Assembly: GCA_037447655.1 (NCBI GenBank) | Contig: JBBHKE010000271.1 | Coordinates: forward strand, 62,001-126,000 | Direction: 5' to 3' | DNA length: 64,000 bases | DNA from: Zygnema cylindricum | Taxonomy: Eukaryota > Streptophyta > Zygnematophyceae > Zygnematales > Zygnemataceae | In this document: one piece after another, positions 9,603 through 18,812 of the stretch | How positions within the stretch are numbered: the stretch's first letter is position 1 | Layout: every line of letters starts with the position of its first letter | The notes under the pieces: model-generated | Told to the model about the DNA's origin: nothing | The model's database searches: none | The model's input: the letters and a program-made list of their open reading frames with translations, nothing else | Made by a program: the position numbers and the translations under genes

Positions 9603-12600
9603 GTAAGAAGGGAGGGTTAAGGGGTTTAAGGTTTTATTTAGGGTTTTTTTTAGGGTTTGGGGGAAGGGGAAGGGGAAGGGGAAGGGGGAGTTAGGGTTGG
9701 GGGACTTAGGGATGGTCTCAGGGGATTTAGGGTTAAGGGTAATTTAGGGAAGGGGGAGTTAGGGTTAAGTGGAGTTTAGGGAGGGGGGTAGGGTTAATAA
9801 TATTTAGAGTTAAGGGGAATCTAGAGAGGGGGAATTTAGGGTTAGGGGGAAGTTAGGGTTAAGGGGAATCTAGGGTGAAGGGGAAGTTAGGGTTAAGGGG
9901 ATTTTTGGGTGTAGGGGAATTTAGGGAAAGGGGTCAGGGAGGAGAGGAAGTTAGGGCTTTGGAGGAGTTATCTGGAAATTGAAGAAAGGGGAAATTGGGT
10001 ATTTGAGGATACAAATTTGGGAATTCATTTGAGTTGGAAGGTGGGGAGGTATTAGAGTTAAGGAGGAGGACATTAAAATGAGAGCGGCAAAACATAAATT
10101 AGTGTGGTTAATTCTGATAAAAGTGTTAACACTAATAATTTACTAACTCTAATAGCGATGCGTGTTGTACTGTATAAAGCCTATTGCTAAATAAGTAGCA
10201 AAAGAAACGTAGTATCAGTAATACTAATTTGGGGCAGGTACTCCCTTAAATAGTGTGTTACCGGTACTATTTTATGTATTTGGGCCAAAACAAGTCAAGG
10301 CCAAATGAGTGTTACCAATATTAATTGGAATTACTAGAACTATAGTAATTAATGCTTGATTCTAATTTTTTTTACTAGCAAAATTAAGCTTTTAGAAAAA
10401 ACCGAAAAATCTGACACCTGAAAATCGGAGAGGCAAAAACTGACACAGGGGAAGCTTTATTTTGATAAACTGAACCTTTCAAAGTTCAAAATGGGAAAAT
10501 TTGAAGATCGCAGAAATTTACAGGTGAGCCTTGCATTAGAAACCTCAAAAAAAATTGAAAAAAGTGAAATATGACGGGAATCTAAAGTTGAAACTTAAAC
10601 TAAAAACCTACAAAAAAATGATAAAATTTGAATTTTGTGGAAATAGTTTGAAGCTGAAACTTGAAGTAGAAACCTGAGAAAAAAATTGAGAAAAAAAATG
10701 AATTCTGCGGAAACCTGAAGCTCATTTGAAGTAGAAACCTTAAAAAAAAACAAAAAAAAATGAAAAAAGTTTATATTGTCGAAATTTAAAGCCGGAAATT
10801 GTTGAAATATTTTTACAGGGGGAACCTCGTCGAGTTGTACCGGTCAGTCAAGTACTACCTGTTCTTCATGAAGTACATGTAATACAGACAAATCATGGGG
10901 GCATCAGAAAAACCCATCGAAAGGTAAGAAAAACATTCCAGGGAAAGAGTAGAACTATGAAAAATTGAAATCTTTTTAAAAACCTTTTCAAATGCCTGTT
11001 CAAAAACCCTGAATTTCTGAAGAAAAACTGTATAAAACAGTGAAGATTTGGCGAAATACAGTGATCATGTAAGTAAAAACGGTAAAAAAACGGATAAAAA
11101 CTTGCAAAGAATGGGTAAAAGATTGCAAAAAACGGTTGTGAGAAAAACGGTTAAAGAAAGTGGCCAATAGATTCAAGAAAATTATTCCAGAGAAAAATAG
11201 AATTAAGAAAATCAATATAGAGAAATAAAATATCATTATGCAAGCTTATGGTCATTTTGTTCCTTCTTCTCCCATCTTCTCTTTGCTATATCCTGCTTCT
11301 CCCTCCTCCCCCTTCTCCCGCTGCCTCTCCCTCTCCCTTCTTCTCCTTCTCCCTCCCCCTACCTCCCCCTTCCCTCCTCCCTCTTCATCTCTTGATGGAC
11401 ACAGGTTTAATACTTCTAAAGCTATTACACACACACTCATGGATACAACAACTTCTCTCCCTTCTCCTTCTCCCCGTCCTCCTCCCTCTACTTCTCCTTC
11501 TCCCTCCCCCCTCTCCCTCTTCCTCTCTCTACCATATCGTCCCCCCTCTCCCTCACACTCTCCTCTCTTCCCTCCCTCACACTCTCCTCTCCTCCCTCCC
11601 TCACATTCTCCTCCCTTTTCCCTCCCCTTTCTCCCATTTCCAGCTCAGTGAGCAATACACCGGAATTCCGGAAAAAGTGGTTCGTCAGTTTCTCCTCCTT
11701 TGTCCTATCTGCACTCGACAGCTCGCGACAACCTCCCCTCTCGTAGATGGCACAGATACAGCTGAAAAACCGTCACATCCGTCACACTCGTCGCATCCGT
11801 TACAAATATCACATCCGTCACAAATGTCACAGCCGTCACATCCGTCACATCCGTCACAAATGCCAGATGGAAGTGATGTTCAAATGTTTCGAGGACCTCG
11901 ACCTCGTGGAGGACCTCGTCACGTCTTGAAACGTCATGCTCGACCGTTTCCTGCCGTGTGGGCTAATATGGAGGTTAGTATTTTGCGTCTTTTCGGGTTT
12001 TTAGTAGTTTTTGTTTCTTCGGGTTTTTAGTAGTTTCTTCTCTTCGGGTTTTTAGAAGTTTCTCTCTCCTTGGGTTTTTGGTATTTTTTTTCTCTTGGTT
12101 TTAAGGACTTTTCCCCCTTTTGGTTTTAGTATTTTCTTTTTCTTTTTCGAGTTGTCATTCTTTTTTTCTCTCCTCGGGCTTATAGTAGTTTTCTGTCTTT
12201 CGGGTATTCGGATGTTTCCCTCTTCGAGTTAGTTGTTTTCTCTCTTCCGGTTCAGCACGGTCCTATTCTATGCACCTTGGTTGTGTCAACAACATTATTG
12301 TTTCAAACTGCATGAACCGATAGCCGTTCACCAGTAATAGTGTGGATTGTTCGTAGTTCATTTCCTTAAATTTTTTGTTCCCGCCAGATTATATGTTTCT
12401 CAATGCCGTTGGCCACCTATTTCGTGGTGAATAGTACTATTTCATGTTATTATTTATGGTCCATATTTCTTCTATTTGATCAACTTTTTGATGGTTAATC
12501 CACGCTAATAGTTGTGAACAATATTTCTGAAGCTAGCAGGAAAAAGACCGGTCAGCATGGAATTAAGAACAATAATGGTCAAGCAAGAAATTTACTATGC

Positions 12601-13508
12601 ATGAAATCCACAATAACCACTGTGAAACAACATTTTTACGGTTGTCAGTAGAAACCGACTGCAGGTAATTCACATTAACAATGTATACAATATTCTTACG
12701 GTTGCAGATAGAAACTGCGGAATCCACACTAATAAGGGTAAACAAGACACACACTGCTGCATGTACAACTGATCAGCATAGAACCCACACCAGTAACAGT
12801 TAACCATTCTGTTTTTTATGATGCTGGTGAAAATTGACTGAAGGGAAATCCACACTAATATCGGTAATGCCAAATCCACACTATTATCCGTAATGCCCAA
12901 TCCACACTAATATCGGTAATGCCAAATCCACACGAATATGGGTAACGCCGAATCCACACTAATATTGGCAAAGCGCCGTTCTTTACGGTTTTTGGCAGGT
13001 AGAACTGATCAGCATGGAACACGCTCCGGACGGAGACAAACGGTGGGTCCTTTCCGTCGAAGACATAGGATCCGGTTTTTCTCTTTTAAGCGCCTTAACG
13101 GAACCCACGGTAAAAACGGTATCCAATCGACTCGTCGATTGGTTGACCATTGTGGGACCGCCAGGTGTCCTCCAACCAGGACCGGGAGTCTCTCCCTCTT
13201 TTTTATTTTCGGTCGTGGAGGAAATACATTTGATTTGGCCAGGAGGTCGATTAAAAGCTCGACCGAAAGGGTTTCAAAGTTTTTATCGTGGGAAGCACGA
13301 GGGGAGAAAAGGCTACGGAAAGAGAGGGAAGAGCAAGGGGGAAGGGAGAGGGTGGAGAGGGAGAGGATGTGGTGGGAAATGGAGAGGGAGAGGGGGTGGG
13401 GGAGGAGATTGAGAGGTGGATGTCTGCGACTGGAAGCGTGATTGGACGGCGTGTCTCCCGTTAATCCAATGTAAGCTCTCTCTCTCTTTCTCTCCTCTCT
13501 CTCTCTCG

Positions 13509-13591
<83 letters not shown>

Positions 13592-16500
13592 CTCTTTCTC
13601 TCTCATGATTGGATGATTCTCCAGTTAATCCAATGTAAGCTCTCTCTCCCTCTCTCTCACTCCTCCTCCCTCTCCCTCTCCCTCTCTCTCTCTCACTCCC
13701 TCTCTCACTCCCTCTCCCTCTCCCTCTCCTCTCCCTCTCCCTCTCCCTCTCCCTCTCCCTCTCCCTCTCCCTCTCCTCTCCCTCTCCCTCTCCCTCTCCC
13801 TCTCCCTCTCCCTCTCCCTCTCCTCTCCCTCTCCTCTCCTCTCCCTCTCCCTCTCCCTCTCCCTCTCCCTCTCCTCTCCCTCTCCCTCTCCTCTCCTCTC
13901 CTCTCCCTCTCCTCCTCCCTCTCCCTCTCCCTCTCCCTCTCCCTCTCCCTCTCCCTCTCCCTCTCCCTCTCCCTCTCCTCTCCCTCTCCCTCTCCCTCCT
14001 CTCCCTCTCCCTCTCCCTCTCCCTCTCCCTCTCCCTCTCCCTCTCTCACTCCCTCTCTCACTCCCTCTCCCTCTCCCTCTCCCTCTCCCTCTCCCTCTCC
14101 CTCTCCCTCTCCCTCTCCCTCTCCCTCTCCCTCTCCCTCTCCCTCTCCCTCTCCCTCTCCCTCTCCCTCTCCCTCTCCCTCTCCCTCTCCCTCTCCTCTC
14201 CCTCTCCCTCACTCTTCTACCTCTTTATTTTATGATTCAGGGCAACGGAACTGTGGCACGGATGCAGTTCCGTTTAAAAGTGCTATGGGACGGAGACCGC
14301 GGTATTCCATAGAGGAGGGAGAAGAGGGGGGAGAGGGAGAGATTTATCCGGTGAAGGAAAAAAAAACCGGGACGAGTGATGAAGGTAAGTGGAGATTGGG
14401 AGAGAGGAGTGGGAGGGGAAGAGGAGGGCCAGGAAGAAGGGAGTGGGAAGGGGAGGAGTGGGACGAAGGAGAGGGTGAGGGAGAGGGAGCCACAGTCGGG
14501 TGATGTTTTTTTGCAAAATTTAGTCAGATATTGCAGTCGTTAAAAGTGAACTAAATATAAATTTCAATATCTTAATAATAATATGGTTACATTAGTCCTT
14601 TCCCTTTCATGTAAACAAGCAATAGCTTAAAAGTTCATTAACCTTAGAAATCTTTGTCCTTTTTTCAATAACTGAAATAGTTTGGGTTTTTGCAGCTGAA
14701 ATGACGAAAGATGATAACGAATCTCTATTAGAGTTTGTCAGTCAAATGGAATCAATCCACATTAATAAAGGTGAATAATGAAGCCTTATTTTTAGTATTG
14801 AAGGGATTGTCTTAAACAAAAGTCGAAAAAAGTCAAACTAAAGTACACCGTGAATTGCTTAGCATTAAGAACACTCATTCAGTTCCGTTTTTTTTTTTTT
14901 CCCCTTGAACACAAAACAGCGCTATGAGCTCTTTTTGTTTTCCTTTACGCTAATTCATTTTGTGGTTCAAAATTGGATGTCATTTGCACCGGAAATAGAA
15001 TTATTTTGATAGAATTATTAACACTAAAATAATTCTCGTACTAATTATTTCTTAGCGCTAATAGCAATTCACGGTGAACTGCCGAAAAGCATCTCTGTTT
15101 TTTTTTTTTCTCTTTTGCTCTTTTTAAATAGAATTCGTCCAATCAGAGGAGCGATAAGTAATTAAATTTTAATTAGTACTATTTATTATCGAATTGGGTT
15201 GAACTGAAATAGAATGTCGTGGAACAGTTTAGATATTTTTAGGAGAAGTCAAAAGACAGAAGAAGATTATAGATGAAGAAGGAGAAGAAGAAGATAGAAG
15301 TCAAAAAATGACATAAATCTTTCATCTTTTTCCTAAATAAAGTTTTGTTTAGAAATATATATGCATAAAGCCTAAAGCAGTTGGTAAGGGTGGGAGGAAA
15401 AACAGACTCTGGGCGAAAGCGAGGCTGGAAGGGATCAAAGGGAGACAAAAAACGTCACAAGCTGTCACATCATGAGGGTGGACATGTGTCGTTGTCTGCA
15501 ACGGAGAACCGAACCGAAGCTCCTCAATTCGAAGGAACTGAAATTTCTATGTTTGAAGAAGAAGCTGGAGAAAAACACGAAAGGGAGATGCCTCTCACTG
15601 CAACAGAAATAGTAGCTGAAGCAGTAACTGAAACAATTACTGAAACAGTACATGTAACAGTACCCGAAACAGTAACTGGAACTGGGCGTGATATTGGGCT
15701 TTACACAGCTGGAATTGTGTCCGGAACTGGAACTGAAACTGAAACATATGGAACTGCATTTGGAACTGGAACCGGACTTTTAACTGGAATCGGAACTGGA
15801 ATCAGATCTGTATCTGGAACTGGAACTGAAACTGGATCCTATGGAAATGTATATGGAACTGGAACTGGAATTTTTGGAATCGAAACTGGAACTCAAACTG
15901 GAACTCAAACTGCAAGGTATGGAACTGGTACTAGAACCGGAACTGAAACTCTAACTGGAACTAGAACTGAAACTGGATCCTATGGAACAGAAACTGGAAC
16001 TAGATCTGAAAATGCAACATATGGAACCCAACCTGGACCCGGAACCGGAACCGGAATTTCAACTGAAACTGAAACTGGAACCAGGATTGGGACTGGGAGT
16101 TTAACTTTAACTGGGACTGGAAATATAACTGTTACTGGAACTGGAAATACAATGTATGGAACTTTTGCAGAAACGGAAACTAGAACCAGAGGGATAATCG
16201 ATAGTTATTCGAAAGAAAACCTTCATTTTGGGTCCCACGTTCCTCCTGTGCAAGTTAGGGAATTGGAGAATTCGGGACTTTTTCGAACTGAGAGTTCCTC
16301 TTTCCATGATCGTCCGTTACAGTTACAGGACACGTCCATAGAAATAACCGCAGATCAGTTCCCAGTTCCAGTTTTATCAAATAAAATAAATGAAATGCAA
16401 ATGGAAGAACCAATGTGGTCTTTTCGGAATATGAGGTCAGAATTTTCTCTGTTTCCCCAGTCGGGAAATTTAATAAGATGTGAACCTCAATTGACTTTTG

Positions 16501-16853
16501 GATCAGCTCTCGCAGAGAGGTTAGGGTTAGGTTCCGGAACAGATTTGGGAGAGATACAGATGCAAAGAGTGAGATTAAGTGGAGAAGAAAAAGGAGGAGG
16601 AGGAGGAGTTTATGAGGAAGGAGGAGCGAAAATGGGCGTAACACCTATTAGTATTCCTTCTTTAAAAGCGTTTTTGGAGTTTGCGGGACTTAGTCAATTT
16701 TTGGAGGTTCTGAACGAGGCGTGGGTGGATACCGCGGAACTTACGGCGATGGGAGAGGAAGAGCTTTTGGATTTAGGGTTACCTTTAGGAGCTTGTAAAA
16801 AGTTAAAAAGAGCACTTGCCAGGTGGCAAAGCGGTATTGGAAGACGGTCGTGA
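9120..16853 (+). CDS. Integrase-derived (KRBA2/NOL4-like) protein with C-terminal SAM domain
   Basis: Gene model inferred from splice sites and phases. Exons: 9120-9602, 10819-10923, 11644-11973, 12999-13470, 14241-14384, 14696-14770, then a final exon beginning between about 15381 and 15406 and ending at the TGA at 16851-16853. The first four junctions joining exons 1-4 are phase 0 and the next are phase 1, all with GT/AG. The product of about 1,000 aa has, in order: a NOL4/KRBA2-like N-terminal domain, an H2C2 zinc-binding module, an integrase fold lacking catalytic acids, a Gly-Thr-rich linker and a SAM domain. Related animal proteins are domesticated from transposon integrases, so a chromatin or DNA-binding scaffold role is inferred, not shown. 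Weak points are an in-frame TGA at 13410-13412 and the unresolved last acceptor. Candidate polyadenylation signal AATAAA at 17115-17120. The exon-by-exon evidence follows in separate entries. Confidence 0.6.
9603..10818 (+). other. Intron 1, with degenerate telomere-like repeats
   Basis: Bounded by GTAAGA and TTTTTACAG. Its first 350 bp (about 9615-9960) are G-rich text made of TTAGGGTT, TTTAGGG, GGGGAA and AGGGGAAG units, resembling degenerate telomeric repeat. The stretch 10100-10340 resembles a dispersed AT-rich repeat also seen near 22.3 and 24.0-24.2 kb (ATACTAATTTRG, then ATAGTGTTA and TTTTATG). Confidence 0.55.
10819..10923 (+). CDS. Exon 2: start of H2C2 zinc-binding module
   Basis: 35 codons, phase 0 on both sides (TTTTACAG|GGG ... 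AAG|GTAAGA). It encodes [18 protein letters not shown] followed by NHGGIRKTH, the two-histidine half of the HHCC module typical of retroelement integrases and of NOL4/KRBA2-type proteins. Too short to be trusted alone, but it joins exon 3 in frame at the place where the family pattern continues. Confidence 0.7.
10924..11643 (+). other. Intron 2
   Basis: GTAAGA to CCATTTCCAG. The last 370 bp are a long C/T tract (TCTCCTTCTCCCTCC units), an extended polypyrimidine tract. The ORFs at 11238-11651 lie within this tract and are low-complexity artefacts. Confidence 0.6.
11644..11973 (+). CDS. Exon 3: cysteine half of H2C2 module and His/Pro/Ser linker
   Basis: 110 codons, phase 0 (TTTCCAG|CTC to GAG|GTTAGT). 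It begins [20 protein letters not shown] followed by PIC, giving the C-x2-C pair expected after the HGG..KTH of exon 2, with the family's Y.GIP..VV..F spacing. Then follows a repeated SHPSH/SQ stretch derived from tandem CACATCCGTCAC units, and [13 protein letters not shown], which matches the position just before an integrase core. Confidence 0.7.
11974..12998 (+). other. Intron 3, with degenerate minisatellite
   Basis: GTTAGT to TTTTTGGCAG. The first 260 bp repeat TTTTCGGGTTTTTAGTAGTTT-like units. From about 12340 to 12970 runs a degenerate minisatellite; its clearest part, 12845-12968, has about five units of roughly 28 bp with the core AATCCACACTAATATCGG. Units contain GGTAA, so they carry potential cryptic splice donors. 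Confidence 0.6.
12999..13470 (+). CDS. Exon 4: integrase core without catalytic acids
   Basis: Starts phase 0 after TTTTTGGCAG. It encodes [18 protein letters not shown], then SGFSLLSAL, a helix [17 protein letters not shown], and EEIHLIWP, which follows the order of an rve integrase fold as in KRBA2-type proteins. The three acidic positions expected there are not Asp/Asp/Glu: the first strand reads VELISM, the second site reads LQPGPG, and the helix that should carry Glu reads FQSFYRGK. The fold is thus likely kept without strand-transfer chemistry. After this comes a G/R/K-rich stretch encoded by GA-rich DNA containing an in-frame TGA (13410-13412), then [10 protein letters not shown] in the same frame, a good match to the region downstream of the integrase core. 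A 42-45-nt intron ending TTGAG at 13413 would remove the stop. Confidence 0.6.
13471..14240 (+). other. Intron 4: CT and CCCTCT satellite tract
   Basis: From CAAT|GTAAGC to TATGATTCAG. It is almost entirely simple sequence: a (CT)n run at about 13475-13600 and then (CCCTCT)n with CCTCTC variants at about 13655-14210. A second copy of the exon end with its donor lies at 13605-13640. The long ORFs here on both strands ([18 protein letters not shown]) are artefacts of the repeats. Confidence 0.85.
14241..14384 (+). CDS. Exon 5: post-integrase segment
   Basis: 48 codons entered and left in phase 1 (GATTCAG|GG ... GAAG|GTAAGT). Includes [19 protein letters not shown], which fits the sPY..lFGRRPR motif that follows the integrase core in integrase-derived proteins. 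The tail is Glu/Gly-rich ([10 protein letters not shown]). The phase match with exons 4 and 6 is the main support. Confidence 0.6.
14696..14770 (+). CDS. Exon 6 (candidate small exon)
   Basis: 25 codons, phase 1 in and out: TTTTTGCAG|CTGAAATG to AATAAAG|GTGAAT. Encodes an acidic peptide containing [16 protein letters not shown]. No domain is recognised. The donor lies in sequence (ATCCACATTAATAAAGG) like the minisatellite unit of intron 3, so the 3' end of this exon may have come from repeat sequence. Acceptance rests on phase and splice-site quality only. Confidence 0.45.
15381..16853 (+). CDS. Last exon: Gly-Thr-rich repeat region and SAM domain
   Basis: A 490-codon open frame ending at TGA 16851-16853. 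The possible acceptors are AAAGCAG|TTG at 15380/15381 (phase 0), and AAACAG|ACT at 15405/15406, which fits the phase-1 donor of exon 6. About 15650-16160 encodes an imperfect GTGTET repeat built on GGAACTGGAACTGAAAC units. The last 68 residues (16647-16850) read as a sterile alpha motif: [18 protein letters not shown], an acidic loop, [20 protein letters not shown] and [10 protein letters not shown]. These are the five-helix spacing and L..LG(I/L)..G..KKL ending of SAM domains, which usually drive self-association or protein binding. Confidence 0.8.
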   Translation: MVRVGGKTDSGRKRGWKGSKGDKKRHKLSHHEGGHVSLSATENRTEAPQFEGTEISMFEEEAGEKHEREMPLTATEIVAEAVTETITETVHVTVPETVTGTGRDIGLYTAGIVSGTGTETETYGTAFGTGTGLLTGIGTGIRSVSGTGTETGSYGNVYGTGTGIFGIETGTQTGTQTARYGTGTRTGTETLTGTRTETGSYGTETGTRSENATYGTQPGPGTGTGISTETETGTRIGTGSLTLTGTGNITVTGTGNTMYGTFAETETRTRGIIDSYSKENLHFGSHVPPVQVRELENSGLFRTESSSFHDRPLQLQDTSIEITADQFPVPVLSNKINEMQMEEPMWSFRNMRSEFSLFPQSGNLIRCEPQLTFGSALAERLGLGSGTDLGEIQMQRVRLSGEEKGGGGGVYEEGGAKMGVTPISIPSLKAFLEFAGLSQFLEVLNEAWVDTAELTAMGEEELLDLGLPLGACKKLKRALARWQSGIGRRS

Positions 16854-18356
16854 AAAAAAAAGTTAAGACGACGACCGTCGCAAAAAAAAAAAAGTTAATT
16901 TTGACGACTTCCATGAAAAAAAAAAGTTCATATGACGAAAGTCGTGAAAAAAAAATAAAAATTAATATGTTGTTCACCCTTATGATGTGAACTAAATTTG
17001 TGTTAAAAAGTGTGAAAAGAGCACTTGACAGGTGGCAAAACGGTATTGGAAGGCACTCGAGAAAAAAAAAGTTAATATTTTGTTTATTCATCCTTCTTTT
17101 CTAATCCCGATTGGAATAAAGTAGTTAATAAAAATCCGTTTTGGTGCTCTCTCAATTTGGAGAGTTACCAGGAAGTAGGTCAAGTTGAAAAGGAATTTCA
17201 ACTCTTGATTTTAATATTTTTTAAATTTTGTCGAAAATAACGGATTCGAAACTGTAGGCGTTAGGTCTGAGTAGGAAGAGAGCCTCTTTTGTCTTATTGT
17301 AAATATGTGAATATATTAATTGAGAAGTTAAAAGTATGGCGTATGGATTCACTATTTACGTTTTTGTATTTTTTTTTTTTTTATTCTTCAGTTTTGTTAT
17401 GTTTTATGTCCATATTTTAATGATGTCACTGGAAGTACGATTAAATTTTGTAATTACAAATAATGTTATTAACAAAATACAAAATACAAATATAAAATAT
17501 AAAATACAAAATACAAAATACAAAATGCAAAAAAAAATACGAATTGCCCTCTATTGATGAATATTGTTGTTTGTTTAGTCAATATGTGGACATGTGAATA
17601 CAACGGTAAGAATTTTCCATCGGAGCACCTCCATAAAGTTCGAATTATTTGTGTTTTATTTCTCATTTCTTTGTTTCTGCGGTTCACGGTTCTGCAATTT
17701 GAGCACGACTTTTTGAATGGAAAAAAAAAAAACAAGACGGAAAAAAAATTGAGCCAAAAGTATTTAACAGCAAATAAAATTTTCCTCTACAATACTCATT
17801 TCAAATTTCAAACTGTACTGTATCTGAATAAAACATAAAAGCACAAAAGGAGCAAAGACAAAATAATAAATGAATATGAATAAATAAAGAAAATTTTAAA
17901 ATAATAATAATAATAATAATAATAAAAATAAAATAAAAAAATAAAAAAATTATCACAGACCTCTAGCTTAGACACGGAAATACTGTCAAATATTATTATT
18001 GTATATATATATTTTATATAATGAAAACTGCTCTCGAAACATGAGTCCTTTTCCACCAAACCGGGAAAGCAAAAAGGGAATGTGAAAAAAATTGTTGTCT
18101 CTTGCAACACAAAAGCTCTAAAAATAAATAAATCATAAAAGAGAATGTTCATGGCCAATTTTTACAAAAAAGTATTCAAAAAAAGGCCATTTTTCTGAAT
18201 CTGAAACTCCTCTGGCTTTTCTGGAAAAAGGAAAAGTCAGAGACGAAAAAAAGAAAGTCAGATGTCAGATGACCAAAAAAAAAAAAAGTCAGATGTGTGT
18301 TTTCACGACATCGTCAACTGTATGAAAGACTTAGAAGAGAAATTATGTAAAAATTC
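16854..18356. other. 3' flank with duplicated exon tail; non-coding
   Basis: 16810-16866, the end of the SAM exon, is repeated at about 17017-17075 (AGAGCACTTGMCAGGTGGCA, then CGGTATTGGAAG). Around 16860-16960 a GACGACCGTCG/AAAAAAAAAGTTA unit recurs several times. AATAAA at 17115-17120 may be the polyadenylation signal. 17470-17530 holds AATACAAAAT tandem units and 17890-17950 (AAT)n and A-rich runs. No other gene is seen. Confidence 0.6.
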
Positions 18357-18812
18357 CATAGTTCAAAAGTAGCGTTTTTTGGTAGGCCTTTTGTAGGCCG
18401 CCTTTAGCGTAAGTTGTGTTACGGGCTTTCCATGTGATCTTCTTAGATCGCTACTTTCATCAGCGACCGTCCGATCGTCCGAATCTGACGATAGTCCTAT
18501 CGTAAGTTGTGTTATGGGCTTTTCATGTGATCTTCTTAGATCGTTACTTTCATCAACGACCGTCAGATCGTCCAAATCTGACGGTTTAAATAAAAAGTCG
18601 CTCAAAACTCACAGAAAAATATTTTTTTGTCCGATTTTTTTTTCAAATTTAGACATGACGTTTAATTCTCTATCGATCCATGTGCAACTCAACCCTGTTA
18701 CTATTTTATTTCATTTTGCGGCCAATACAATATGGGTCTTAAGGCCATATTGTATGTTTTGCATACAATAGGCATATTGTATGGGCGTACGGTCACCTAC
18801 TTTTGAACTATG
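18357..18812. mobile_element. hAT-like nonautonomous element, copy 1
   Basis: Terminal inverted repeats CATAGTTCAAAAGTAG and CTACTTTTGAACTATG. It is flanked on both sides by the 8-bp direct repeat AAAAATTC (18349-18356 and 18813-18820). Eight-bp target duplications and CA..TG ends point to the hAT superfamily. There is no transposase. Compared with the other copies it carries an internal direct duplication of about 95 bp (the GTAAGTTGTGTTAYGGGCTT block occurs twice). A CATATTGTATG..CATACAATA palindrome sits near the right end. Confidence 0.85.

Noticed and set aside
9615-9960. A true chromosome end or interstitial telomere array
   Set aside because: The words are too irregular and are enclosed by an intron with good splice sites; kept only as telomere-like composition.
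11238-11651. Pro/Ser-rich ORF
   Set aside because: Lies within the polypyrimidine tract of intron 2; the acceptor at 11643 and the family motif after it define the real exon.
13475-14240. Long ORFs on both strands (up to 296 codons; [18 protein letters not shown])
   Set aside because: They are translations of CT and CCCTCT satellite, open in several frames at once, and lie within a well-bounded intron.
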